From positions 1-64,000 of the forward strand of contig CAMQWP010000002.1 in the NCBI GenBank assembly GCA_947038565.1: 64,000 nucleotides of DNA, read 5' to 3'. The stretch's first letter is position 1; the number at the start of each line of letters is the position of its first letter. Origin of the DNA: an uncultured Clostridia bacterium (GTDB lineage: Bacteria > Bacillota > Clostridia > Christensenellales > UBA3700). A model generated the notes under the pieces. The model did not search any database. It was given only the letters and a program-made list of their open reading frames with translations, and had not been told where the DNA came from. Both the position numbers and the translations under genes were made by a program. Positions 36,414 to 45,268 of this stretch are shown one piece after another.

Positions 36414-38165
36414 TTGGAAAATTCTAATATCGAATTAATACGTGGACATATGGACACTATCATACTTAGAACATTACAGCAGGGCGACAAATATGGACTT
36501 GAAATGCTTAATGAAATCAAGAGCTTAAGTGATGAACTTTACTCGCTTAAACAACCTACATTATATAGTAGCTTAAAACGTTTGGAAAAGCAAGGATATA
36601 TATCGTCATATCCAGGATCAGAAACCAAAGGTGCTAATAGAACTTATTATAAACTCACCGATCAAGGGTGCAATATGCTAGAAACAGACCAAAAACAATG
36701 GGAGTTTTCTAGGACTATTATAGACAAATTATTATCAAATAAAGAATTTGATAAAGAAAGCATACCTCCGTTTAATACATCGGAGTTTAGGCCATCTACT
36801 AAACGTGAGAGAAAAGAAGTTGAACCTACTATTATCATTAAATATATAGAAGTAGAAAAGAAAGTATTTATTAAAGAGGACGCAACTGACTTAGTAGCTG
36901 AAGAATTCGAGCCAGAAACTATTACTATTATCAATGATAAAGCTAATGATGATACTTCTAATTCAGTATCAGACAATAACAATGAGGTTTATACTCAGTT
37001 TTATGAAAAGCCAAAATGCGAGGATACGTATGAGGAATACTCATGTGATCAAGAAATTGCAAGCGACGAAATTACTGATAATAATAGCACATTAGATAAC
37101 AATAGTTCATCTGATTACGATACTACAAGTGAATGCCCTCCTGACCTAGATGATGAAAATGATGTTAATACAGTTAATTCATTTAATGATACTATGATTG
37201 ATAATTATACCGATAGTGATTTCGATGAAATTATGGCTAAAGATCTAAACACTAATAACGAATATCAATTTTATAATGATATATCACAGCCATCTGATAA
37301 TAATTCTACTCAGGATAACTTGCATAATGAAACATACTCAGCAGAGTACGATTTCAAAGCTGAAAACTACTCTTCTACTCCAAATATTAATGCTGAATAT
37401 AAACAGTATGATTATGACGAAGTACAACCAGGCAAGTTAAATGACAATATATTCATGAAAGCGTCTAAAGAAGAAGAGTTATATATTGATGACTGCGTCG
37501 ACTACATGGATACATTCGGAGACATGTACTCTACTGATAAAATCATCGAAATAAATGAAGACACAGTTACTGCTCCTAAAAATGATTACAAGCAATATAA
37601 TTACGCGGAGAAAACTTATACTTCTGATAAAAACATGAGTGAAATGACTATGACCGACTTAAAATCAGTTTTAGCTTCTAAAAATATTAAGTTAAAACCT
37701 CACTATAGAAACAGCACAATTAACTTCTATAGCGGTAAGTTCTATTATAGCAATAGTGTTTTACGTGACTGGTCACTTATAATGTACGGTTTATTTATAT
37801 CATTTTTGCTTATCTCATATTTTTCAGCGTCAACAAAAGGTATTAATCTTTACTGGACATTAGGATTTATGGGCATTGGTTCAGTTTTACCTATATCATG
37901 TTTCTTATTATGGAAATATTCACCCGTAAGAAGAAAACGAACTTCATTTGTAGCTGGTAATACACTACTAGTATCGTGCATAATATTAATTGCATTAACG
38001 GTGGTTATCATATTAGTTGCATTCTTTATAATAAAAATTGACACTTCTAATCCTGTAGAGCTTATACCAACTATCATTATACCGTTAGTAAGTTTACTAT
38101 TAATGCCAATAGGTGTTGGTGTATATTCTATTTTATACAAATGCAAACGTTATCATGTAGGTTAA
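36414..38165 (+). CDS. PadR-family regulator fused to a membrane domain
   Basis: A 583-residue protein. Residues 1 to about 110 form a PadR winged helix (RGHMDTIILRTLQQGDKYGLEM, LKQPTLYSSLKRLEKQGYI, RTYYKLTDQG). A linker of about 330 residues, very rich in Asp, Glu, Asn, Ser and Tyr, follows with no recognisable fold. The C-terminus (about 460-580) has four hydrophobic helices (first LIMYGLFISFLLISYF, last LIPTIIIPLVSLLLMPIG) and a basic tail. Ordinary PadR proteins have 100-190 residues and are soluble. The start is TTG at 36414 after AAAGGAGGT; PadR homology begins there. Membrane tethering of the DNA-binding domain is inferred. One of two plus-strand genes in the right half. Confidence 0.85.
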   Translation: MENSNIELIRGHMDTIILRTLQQGDKYGLEMLNEIKSLSDELYSLKQPTLYSSLKRLEKQGYISSYPGSETKGANRTYYKLTDQGCNMLETDQKQWEFSRTIIDKLLSNKEFDKESIPPFNTSEFRPSTKRERKEVEPTIIIKYIEVEKKVFIKEDATDLVAEEFEPETITIINDKANDDTSNSVSDNNNEVYTQFYEKPKCEDTYEEYSCDQEIASDEITDNNSTLDNNSSSDYDTTSECPPDLDDENDVNTVNSFNDTMIDNYTDSDFDEIMAKDLNTNNEYQFYNDISQPSDNNSTQDNLHNETYSAEYDFKAENYSSTPNINAEYKQYDYDEVQPGKLNDNIFMKASKEEELYIDDCVDYMDTFGDMYSTDKIIEINEDTVTAPKNDYKQYNYAEKTYTSDKNMSEMTMTDLKSVLASKNIKLKPHYRNSTINFYSGKFYYSNSVLRDWSLIMYGLFISFLLISYFSASTKGINLYWTLGFMGIGSVLPISCFLLWKYSPVRRKRTSFVAGNTLLVSCIILIALTVVIILVAFFIIKIDTSNPVELIPTIIIPLVSLLLMPIGVGVYSILYKCKRYHVG

Positions 38166-38214
38166 CACATACATATCAATTATATTTTGATTACAAATAT
38201 AATGAATAATACTA

Positions 38215-38246
38215 AAAAGGCACTCATCATAAGATGAGTGCCTTTT
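38215..38246. terminator. Bidirectional terminator, PadR gene / rluB operon
   Basis: AAAAGGCACTCATC (38215-38228), loop ATAA, GATGAGTGCCTTTT (38233-38246); perfect stem with T-rich sequence on either strand. Confidence 0.92.
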
Positions 38247-38349
38247 AATTTATTATATATAGATTATCCTATACCTTTTGACATAATATAATATATTTAG
38301 TATTGATTTTATATAAATAACTTCTATGTCATGAAAATATAGATTTTGC

Positions 38350-39069
38350 TTATAGATTCTTTAGATAAGAAATTTCATAATCACTTAAATATCTATGACC
38401 ACCACGTGATAAACCACCTAGTTTTAAGTCACCTACAGCTACTCTCTTTAGAAATATAACTTCACGATCGATTACTTCGAACATTTTACGAACTTGTCTA
38501 TTTCTACCCTCTGAGATAGTAACTTGTAATCTTGAAATACCATCAACATACTCGATAAGTTTAACTTTACTTCTCTTAGTAGCTTGACCATCTATCTCAA
38601 CACCTTTTCTAAGCTGAGCTAATTTATGCTCAGGCATCTCACCTTCTACTTTAACCAAGTAAGTTTTAGATACCTCAGAACTAGGGTGCATAAGTTTATT
38701 AGATAAATCACCATTGTTAGTAAGAAGTAACAATCCCTCAGTCTCAAAATCTAACCTACCAACTGGAAACAGTCTAGGCGTATCAATTTTGACATAATCG
38801 AAAATGGTTTTGCGACCAAACTCATCGTTTGCAGAAGTAATACAACCTTTAGGCTTATTAAACATAACAACAACATCACGAGTTACAGCTTTCACAATAA
38901 CATCATCTACCATAACAGTATCATTAAAAGACTCTATTTTAGAACCTAATTCCTTTACTACTACACCATTTACTTTTACTCTACCATCAGCAATAATCTG
39001 ATCTGCACCACGACGTGATGCAACACCAGACTCTGCTAAATATTTATTTAATCTTGAAATTTTTGCCAT
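38350..39069 (-). CDS. rluB: 23S rRNA pseudouridine synthase (RluB/RsuA family)
   Basis: A 239-residue enzyme. An N-terminal S4 RNA-binding domain (RLNKYLAESGVASRRGADQ) precedes the catalytic domain, with the conserved aspartate at 107 in VGRLDFETEGLLLLTN and late EGRNRQVRKMFEVI. RluB makes pseudouridine near position 2605 of 23S rRNA; RsuA or RluF activity is possible, but the scpB-to-rluB gene order favours RluB. The ribosome site AGAGGAG is about 24 bases from the ATG with a hairpin between them (see the separate entry). Last gene of the lysA-to-rluB run. Confidence 0.93.
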   Translation of the reverse strand: MAKISRLNKYLAESGVASRRGADQIIADGRVKVNGVVVKELGSKIESFNDTVMVDDVIVKAVTRDVVVMFNKPKGCITSANDEFGRKTIFDYVKIDTPRLFPVGRLDFETEGLLLLTNNGDLSNKLMHPSSEVSKTYLVKVEGEMPEHKLAQLRKGVEIDGQATKRSKVKLIEYVDGISRLQVTISEGRNRQVRKMFEVIDREVIFLKRVAVGDLKLGGLSRGGHRYLSDYEISYLKNL

Positions 39070-39100
39070 ATCAATACCCGAAACAATTTCGGACTCCTCT
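39070..39100 (-). promoter_or_regulatory. Hairpin between ribosome site and rluB start codon
   Basis: On the minus strand AGAGGAG (39100-39094) is followed after one base by a perfect six-base-pair hairpin CCGAAA-TTG-TTTCGG (39092-39078), then eight bases to the ATG at 39069. Linear spacing is too long for initiation; folding of the hairpin leaves about nine bases, an ideal distance. Phage T4 genes 25 and 38 are known to use this arrangement. An ATT codon in frame directly after the ribosome site is the only alternative start. Confidence 0.55.
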
Positions 39101-39121
39101 AATATTTATTATTAAACTATC

Positions 39122-40282
39122 TTATATAATCATATTATAGATATTTCGCTCAAAAAGCAAGTGTTTACCGTCAAATATTAAAATTATTCCAATTTTTTCA
39201 TCATTTACTACTGATTTCTCTAAATCATCGTCATATTTAATAGAATAATTGATATTGTATGATTTATTTCTAAATATTATCAAGTTAATATCTTCATGAA
39301 GAACAGCATTTAATAACTGATCATTATGCGTTTTTACTGTCTCTATAACTTGACCTTTACTAGCGATATTAATATTACTACAACTATTTTGCGCTTGTTC
39401 TAAATAACATCTACTTTCCTGCCACATGTCTGGGCAATTTAGAACAACGCAAATAGCTCTTACACCATTTCTTTCACTTGCCGACACTAGACATCTACCA
39501 GCAGCCTTAGTATAACCTGTCTTAACGCCTATACAATCAGGATAAGCAGTTAGTAACTTGTTTTTATTTACAAATACTTTCACATCTCCATCACTATTTG
39601 CACATCTATGCGATTTAGTTACTGAAACCGTCCTAAAAACATCATTATCAAGTGCATTTTTAGTTATTATAGCAAGGTCACTAGCACTTGTATAATGGTT
39701 GTCATCATGTAATCCATGCGGATTTACAAAATTCGTATTTTCAAGTCCTAATTCTTTTACCTTATCATTCATCTTGCCTGCAAAATTTTCTACTGACCCT
39801 GCAAGAAAATGTGCAATAGTAACTGCACTATCATTGCCTGACCTAAGCATCAAACCATATACTAAGTCAATAAGTTTCAATTCTTCTCCAGCTTTAAGAT
39901 ATATACTTGATCCCTCAACCCTTGTAGCATATTCTGGCGTTGTCACGTACTCCTCAAGCCTACCTGAGGTGACCGCTAGATATGCAGTCATAATTTTAGT
40001 TGTAGACGCCATAGGGAGCCTTGTATCGATATTAACACCATCTATTACAGTTCCAGTACTACCTTCTATCACTATACTGCTAGATCTACTATTATTATTT
40101 ACTGCCGATACATTATTTATCATATTAGGATCCATATTCATTCCTTTATTTACATTTATAAAGCTATAATTAAATACTAATACCGAGATACTAGATAGTA
40201 TAATCACTAAACTTAATATAAATATTATCGCTTTTTTTTGTCTTTTACCATACGAATACTTGCTTCTATTAATTCCGTCCAT
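39122..40282 (-). CDS. D-alanyl-D-alanine carboxypeptidase (DacF/DacB type)
   Basis: A 386-residue low-molecular-weight PBP that trims the terminal D-alanine from peptidoglycan stem peptides. An N-terminal membrane helix (about 18-40) serves as anchor or signal. The active-site motifs are S93xxK96 (MASTTKIM), S148GN (LRSGND) and KTG (GVKTGYTKAAG). The position downstream of scpA-scpB-ytfJ is that of the sporulation carboxypeptidases in this phylum. The ATG at 40282 has a good ribosome site (GGAGAGGATAA) and overlaps ytfJ by 58 bases, so the long overlap is probably real. Confidence 0.92.
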   Translation of the reverse strand: MDGINRSKYSYGKRQKKAIIFILSLVIILSSISVLVFNYSFINVNKGMNMDPNMINNVSAVNNNSRSSSIVIEGSTGTVIDGVNIDTRLPMASTTKIMTAYLAVTSGRLEEYVTTPEYATRVEGSSIYLKAGEELKLIDLVYGLMLRSGNDSAVTIAHFLAGSVENFAGKMNDKVKELGLENTNFVNPHGLHDDNHYTSASDLAIITKNALDNDVFRTVSVTKSHRCANSDGDVKVFVNKNKLLTAYPDCIGVKTGYTKAAGRCLVSASERNGVRAICVVLNCPDMWQESRCYLEQAQNSCSNINIASKGQVIETVKTHNDQLLNAVLHEDINLIIFRNKSYNINYSIKYDDDLEKSVVNDEKIGIILIFDGKHLLFERNIYNMII

Positions 40283-40581
40283 TTATCCTCTCCATCGTTT
40301 TTTGATACCTTAATAAACTTGTAGTCATCATTCTCACACATTAAAAATCCTATAGGTACTATATTAACCCCACCTCCGCTTCCGCTAGCATAAGGCATCT
40401 CTTTCGCATCATTTTTTTCCATAGCGTACTCAGCACCACCAGTTACAAACCCAAAAGTTACTTTTGACACCGGAACTACTGTTTTGCCATTTATCTCTAT
40501 TGGTTTGCCAATAACATTACTTGTATTAATGACATTTTTTAAATTATCTATAGTATTATCAATTAAATTATCCAATTGCAT
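40225..40581 (-). CDS. ytfJ: GerW/YtfJ-family sporulation protein
   Basis: A 118-residue protein of the YtfJ (GerW) family, made during sporulation and required for normal dipicolinate germination in B. subtilis. The central segment is diagnostic: GKTVVPVSKVTFGFVTGGAE and the glycine-rich ASGSGGGVNIVPIGFLM. No signal peptide or membrane helix. It overlaps both neighbours (14 bases with the DUF2953 gene, 58 with the carboxypeptidase gene), so it is embedded in the operon. Confidence 0.93.
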   Translation of the reverse strand: MQLDNLIDNTIDNLKNVINTSNVIGKPIEINGKTVVPVSKVTFGFVTGGAEYAMEKNDAKEMPYASGSGGGVNIVPIGFLMCENDDYKFIKVSKNDGEDKWTELIEASIRMVKDKKKR

Positions 40582-41110
40582 GTTTAACCCTCCTTCTACT
40601 GTATATCTTCGATATTATTATGTTGTAAATCAGAGATAATATTCCAAATTTTATTTTTACAAATATATGGAATTTAACTGAATTATCATTAAATTTAGGT
40701 AATATACTTCGTGAATACGTTTTTATATCAAAATAATCATTATCTACTACATACAAGATATCTGATAAAATTGATACTATTGATATAACTCTAAGCGGAG
40801 CGATAGCATCATCATCATCTGAGTAAATCGCGATAACATTGAGTTTTTCTATAGTTATCTTCTTTTTTGTTATATATTGAAATTGCTTATTTTTTTCCGC
40901 TAATGATAATTTTCGATATGGTCTATTATTGATTTTCCAATAGATATTTGAGTTGTAAAGCATAAATCTAGAATAAACTACCCTTATTCTACCAAATATA
41001 TAGACGCTCAATATAGCAACCATATTTTTATCATCAAAATCAATTCGTATATCAACACCAAAAAGCAAAATGCACACTAATAATATCATAATCATACTAC
41101 TAGTGTGCAA
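40568..41110 (-). CDS. DUF2953-type membrane protein
   Basis: A 180-residue protein with an N-terminal hydrophobic helix (SMIMILLVCILLFGVDIRI) followed by a beta-rich part (ILSVYIFGRIRVVYSRFML) and a C-terminal amphipathic region (KIKFGILSLIYNIIISK). Size, hydrophobicity and the position between scpB and ytfJ match DUF2953 proteins of sporulating Clostridia, for which no function is established. Assignment rests on context and general sequence character rather than on strong motifs. Confidence 0.65.
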   Translation of the reverse strand: MHTSSMIMILLVCILLFGVDIRIDFDDKNMVAILSVYIFGRIRVVYSRFMLYNSNIYWKINNRPYRKLSLAEKNKQFQYITKKKITIEKLNVIAIYSDDDDAIAPLRVISIVSILSDILYVVDNDYFDIKTYSRSILPKFNDNSVKFHIFVKIKFGILSLIYNIIISKIYSRRRVKHAIG

Positions 41111-41165
41111 ATATTGTTAAATTTTATGCTATTAAGTTTTAATTAAAAAAAATATTATTTATGTA

Positions 41166-41915
41166 TTACTCAGTTACTTGTATATTTTCTTCACCTAATA
41201 AGAAATCAGGAAGTTCTTCTTCTTCGCTTAAAATTTCATCAATAATATTAGAATCAATAAAGTTTTTATTTATCATATCAAGTTTATTATCCCTTTCGGT
41301 TGAATCTTCATCAGGAACACCACCAGACCATTTAGTTTCATCAAATTCAACACTTCTATATAGCTCAACTTGAGATTTGTTAAATACTCCCATCTCTTCA
41401 AGCATAGTAATAACTGTCTGATAATCAGGTAATTCCTCAATATGTCTAAGTTGAAATTTTTTTAAAAATTCATCAGTAGTACCATATAATACCGGTCTAC
41501 CTACTGCATCTTTTCGTCCAACTACTTCTATAAGATTAACTTTAAGCAATATACCTATAGCATAATCAGCAGAAGTAGATTTGATTTTCTCTAGCTCCGT
41601 TCTTGTGATAGGTTGCTTATACGCGATTATAGATAACACTTCTAAAAGTGTCCTTGATAGTTCTTTTTCCTTAAGAGGTGTCAATACTTCAGCTAAAATT
41701 GTACCGTATTCAGTATTTGAAGACAGTTGAATTTTACCATTAAACTCAAGCAATTGGATACCCGACTCACCCGAGTATTTTTCTTGAAGTTTTATAATGC
41801 TCTTATCAAAGTCAGCTTTTTTTACTTCAGGAAGAAGTGCTAGTATATCAGACTTTTTCCTACTTGATCCCGATGCAAATAATATTGCTTCAAGTATTTC
41901 AGTCAAATTTTTCAT
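41166..41915 (-). CDS. scpB: Segregation and condensation protein B (ScpB)
   Basis: A 249-residue kleisin-interacting winged-helix protein that joins ScpA and SMC in the bacterial condensin complex. LTEILEAILFASGS opens the protein, and the block VLSIIAYKQPITRTELEKIKS is the family signature, followed by GRPVLYGTTDEFLKKFQL. The start is set at ATG 41915: AAGGAGG lies about nine bases upstream, and the longer frame reads back inside scpA. It overlaps scpA by 17 bases. Confidence 0.95.
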   Translation of the reverse strand: MKNLTEILEAILFASGSSRKKSDILALLPEVKKADFDKSIIKLQEKYSGESGIQLLEFNGKIQLSSNTEYGTILAEVLTPLKEKELSRTLLEVLSIIAYKQPITRTELEKIKSTSADYAIGILLKVNLIEVVGRKDAVGRPVLYGTTDEFLKKFQLRHIEELPDYQTVITMLEEMGVFNKSQVELYRSVEFDETKWSGGVPDEDSTERDNKLDMINKNFIDSNIIDEILSEEEELPDFLLGEENIQVTE

Positions 41916-42723
41916 CAAAACCATCCTCCTTATTTGCCGAAGCAAGAGTATTATAATCAAAAGTATTTACGTCACAATTATCACTCACACCGATAATAAT
42001 ATCACTTAACAACTCGACTTGCATTATTTTAGCAAACTGTCTATTTACCAATTGCAACAGTGCTAAAAATGTATTTATAATCTCGCCAACTGACACTGCC
42101 TCGTCAAAGATATCAAAGAAACTAACTTCCCTACGTGTTATCAATTCACTGATTAATTTATCCATTTGCTCTGCCACAGTGAATGGTTTTCGTTCGATTT
42201 GTTTTATATTAATCGCTTCATCTTCTTTGCTAAACTCGAAAAGCACCTTAGCATATGCTTGCATTAGTTTATCAAGGTTAAAACCCTTTATACTAAGCCT
42301 TGCATCTTTTTCATCATATGAAGGTTCTCGATAAAATCTATTAAGCGTCTCACTTTTTTTAATGATCTCTGCTTTTTCTTTAAATAGCTCATGCTCAATC
42401 ATAAGTCGCTTGATTTCATCCTCAGGATTAAGGTATTCTTCATCATCATCGACGATGACTTCATCAACAGGCAACATTGCAAGGGCTTTCATTTCAAGAA
42501 GAGTCGCTGCCATTACTAGAAAGTCGGTAGCACCGTCCAAATTAGTTTTATCCATGCTATCCACCATTTGCAAGTATTGATCAGTAATATCAGCAATTTT
42601 AAATGTATGTATGTCAAGACCATTAGCCTTAACCAAACTAATAAGAAGATCTATTGGTCCTTCAAATTCACTAGTTTTAAATACATATTCAGAACTTGCA
42701 TGATAGTCAAAAATATTATCCAT
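41899..42723 (-). CDS. scpA: Segregation and condensation protein A (ScpA kleisin)
   Basis: A 274-residue kleisin that bridges the SMC heads. The N-terminal domain shows FEGPIDLLISLVKANGLDIHTFKIADITDQYL, of which EGPIDLLISL is the standard start; then FLVMAATLLEMKALAMLP. An acidic middle and a C-terminal winged helix (EIINTFLALLQLVNRQ) follow. Operon with scpB. The partner smc is encoded about 6 kb to the right on the same strand. Confidence 0.95.
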   Translation of the reverse strand: MDNIFDYHASSEYVFKTSEFEGPIDLLISLVKANGLDIHTFKIADITDQYLQMVDSMDKTNLDGATDFLVMAATLLEMKALAMLPVDEVIVDDDEEYLNPEDEIKRLMIEHELFKEKAEIIKKSETLNRFYREPSYDEKDARLSIKGFNLDKLMQAYAKVLFEFSKEDEAINIKQIERKPFTVAEQMDKLISELITRREVSFFDIFDEAVSVGEIINTFLALLQLVNRQFAKIMQVELLSDIIIGVSDNCDVNTFDYNTLASANKEDGFDEKFD

Positions 42724-42787
42724 AATTACCCCTTAAATTAATAGAAATGAACAGCCGTTATAGTACATAAGCATAATGAATTATAAT

Positions 42788-43543
42788 TTAATGCAGTATT
42801 GCATTCGCAATAAGATCAAATAATGACATTACTGAGTCAGTAATCAAATTTATATATGATCCGATAATATCGAAATATCTAAGCACTGTACCTATGTTAC
42901 CACCTACTATATACGATACTTGGTTCATAACAGCACCAAAAACTATAAGACCAAGCAACAACATGTGACCATATCTACGCATAAATACACAGAATTTATT
43001 ATCATATCTAGTGAAAGCCTCTACCACATGAAAACCATCAAGAGGATAGATTGGCAATAAATTAAAGGCCATCAAAGTAAGGTTAATAACTATACCGTAC
43101 AAGAAGAAATACTCAAATAATTTAACTACTACAACAGCAACAACTGATTCAGTAGAAATCTTAGCTGCCCCGACTATTGCCGCTAGTATTATCATAAAAA
43201 TGAAATTCACTATAGCTAGAATAAGATTTGCAACAGCACCAGCAATAGAAACGGTGAAAATACCGCGTCTTTGTTTAGTAAAATTATTAGAATCCACTGG
43301 TACAGGCTTAGCCCATCCAAAGCCTACAAGAAGCAATGAAATAGTACCTATGAGATCTAAGTGTTTTATAGGATTAAGAGTAAGTCTACCTTGCATTTTA
43401 GCGGTAGCATCTCCGTTCCAGTAAGCAACCAGACCATGTGCATATTCATGAAAACCAAAAGCTATAATCATAGCAGCTAACATAGTAACAATAGATATAA
43501 ATATGTCCTGAATAGACATACCACTATTAATAATACCTAACAT
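42788..43543 (-). CDS. Site-2 protease family M50 metalloprotease
   Basis: A 251-residue membrane metalloprotease. The zinc motif HEYAH (residues 32-36, in FGFHEYAHGLVAYW) lies in the first hydrophobic segment, followed by MQGRLTLNPIKHLDLIGT and the second zinc-ligand motif NLLPIYPLDGFHV, both typical of the short YwhC-like S2P group. About five hydrophobic segments. The ATG at 43543 is preceded by GAGGTGATT; an upstream in-frame ATG at 43561 lacks a site. Substrate unknown; the family often neighbours scpA. Confidence 0.92.
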   Translation of the reverse strand: MLGIINSGMSIQDIFISIVTMLAAMIIAFGFHEYAHGLVAYWNGDATAKMQGRLTLNPIKHLDLIGTISLLLVGFGWAKPVPVDSNNFTKQRRGIFTVSIAGAVANLILAIVNFIFMIILAAIVGAAKISTESVVAVVVVKLFEYFFLYGIVINLTLMAFNLLPIYPLDGFHVVEAFTRYDNKFCVFMRRYGHMLLLGLIVFGAVMNQVSYIVGGNIGTVLRYFDIIGSYINLITDSVMSLFDLIANAILH

Positions 43544-43604
43544 AATCACCTCACAGACCACTAAACAAAATTATCTAGTGACTAAATAACAAATTTTGAA
43601 TTAA

Positions 43605-44930
43605 TTATTTTAAAAATTCTGGGATCTCATCTCTACTAGCGATATCGGCATAAGTTTGTGGCTTAACACAATAAGCACTTTTACCATTCTCTACCATAAC
43701 AACAGGAGGAACAGCGTTGCGGTTATAGTTACTGGCCATGCTGTAATTGTAAGCACCAGTAGTCATTACCGCGATTAAGTCACCACGTTTGCAGATAGGC
43801 ATATTGATTTTATCAATAATTATATCACCACTCTCGCAACATTTACCAGCGATAGCAACATTTTCAACAGCAGGAGCATTACAATTAGTAGCTAACACTG
43901 CCTCATAATCAGCTTGATAAAGTGCTGGACGAATATTATCGAACATACCGCCATCGATACAAACATATTTTTTAATACCTTTTATATCTCTAATATTACC
44001 AACAGTATATAGTGTTATACCCGCTTCGCCGACAATAGATCTACCTGGCTCTACCATAAGATGAGGTTTTTTAATACCCTTCGACTCTATTGCGTCATTA
44101 ATCGCTCCCGCAATAATACGAATATTATTACAATAATCCTCAACAGTATATTTTGGATCATCGTTAGTATAATGCACGCCAAATCCACCGCCCATATTAA
44201 GCTCATATATATCTATATTATGTTTAGATCTAATATCAAGCATGAAATCAGTCATGACATCAACTGCAAGCCTAAAAGCATTGCTATCGAATATTTGAGA
44301 TCCGATATGACAATTGACACCATTAAGTTTCAAGTTACTAGCAATTACTATATTATCTATAGCTTCGATTGCATCACCAGTAGAGATAGAAAAACCGAAT
44401 TTACTATCTATTTTCGCAGTTTGAATATAAGAATGAGTATGCGCCTCGACACCAGGATTAGTACGAATATTAACTCTTTGAACTATGCCTTTCGCAATGC
44501 AAATATCATTAAGGATAGTAATCTCTTCTAAGTTATCGATAACGACAACACCTATATTATTATCCGTAGCGTACTCTAGCTCATGGACAAGTTTGTTATT
44601 GCCATGAAAATAAGCGTTTGCAAGGTCAAAGCCAGCAGATAAAGCAGTGAATATTTCACCACCTGACACTACGTCAATGTTCATATCAAGGCTTTTCATG
44701 ATCGCATAAATTGCTTTTGAACTAAACGCTTTAGACGCGTATGCAACACCACCAAATCCGCCGTAAGCACTTACCATTGTATCTTTAAATGCTCTACAAA
44801 TAGCTTTGATATGCGCAACATCCATTACGTATAAAGGTGTGCTATACGTACTAACTAACTCACTAGCACTCACTCCACCTATGATTAATTCTCCATCATT
44901 ATTTGGTTTTAAAGTATCTCTATAATTCAT
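43605..44930 (-). CDS. lysA: Diaminopimelate decarboxylase
   Basis: A 441-residue fold type III PLP enzyme that makes L-lysine from meso-diaminopimelate. The PLP lysine lies in VAYASKAFSSKAI, the phosphate loop in NMGGGFGVHY, and the dimer-interface residues in EPGRSIVGEAG and GKCCESGDII. Length is normal. A consensus promoter lies 65 bases upstream. It leads the run lysA-M50-scpA-scpB-DUF2953-ytfJ-dac-rluB, all on the minus strand. Confidence 0.97.
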   Translation of the reverse strand: MNYRDTLKPNNDGELIIGGVSASELVSTYSTPLYVMDVAHIKAICRAFKDTMVSAYGGFGGVAYASKAFSSKAIYAIMKSLDMNIDVVSGGEIFTALSAGFDLANAYFHGNNKLVHELEYATDNNIGVVVIDNLEEITILNDICIAKGIVQRVNIRTNPGVEAHTHSYIQTAKIDSKFGFSISTGDAIEAIDNIVIASNLKLNGVNCHIGSQIFDSNAFRLAVDVMTDFMLDIRSKHNIDIYELNMGGGFGVHYTNDDPKYTVEDYCNNIRIIAGAINDAIESKGIKKPHLMVEPGRSIVGEAGITLYTVGNIRDIKGIKKYVCIDGGMFDNIRPALYQADYEAVLATNCNAPAVENVAIAGKCCESGDIIIDKINMPICKRGDLIAVMTTGAYNYSMASNYNRNAVPPVVMVENGKSAYCVKPQTYADIASRDEIPEFLK

Positions 44931-44994
44931 ATTACTCCGTTTTGTTATTATAATTATTATAACATTATAATATTTTAGTTTATTTTATCTCTAT

Positions 44995-45023
44995 ATTTTA
45001 CCATTAATACATACATTTGTCAA
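44995..45023 (-). promoter_or_regulatory. SigA promoter of lysA
   Basis: On the minus strand TTGACA (45023-45018), 17 bases, TAAAAT (45000-44995). The rest of the 44931-45268 gap contains this promoter, the permease terminator and AT-rich sequence without other visible signals. Confidence 0.82.
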
Positions 45024-45199
45024 GTATAAATTTACCTCATGAGGATATCAGCTTTATAGAAAATGCAATACTATATATTTTAAATAGTTTTAAGAATTAT
45101 ATTACATAAATTACATTATTGATATATTCAATCATTACGTAACTAATCGTCATAAGATAATATGTGCCAATATATATAAACAAAAAATATAAATGAATA

Positions 45200-45231
45200 A
45201 AAAAATGCGACCATAACGAATTATGGTCGCA
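45200..45231 (-). terminator. Terminator of the purine permease gene
   Basis: TGCGACCATAA (45206-45216), loop CGAA, TTATGGTCGCA (45221-45231); perfect stem with a T run on the minus strand (A run at 45200-45205). Confidence 0.9.
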
Positions 45232-45268
45232 TAAATTATTATATGATATTATTATAAAAACTTATTAA

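Noticed and set aside
44061-44531. 156-residue frame antisense to lysA
   Set aside because: Shadow of a well-supported gene; no family features or ribosome site.
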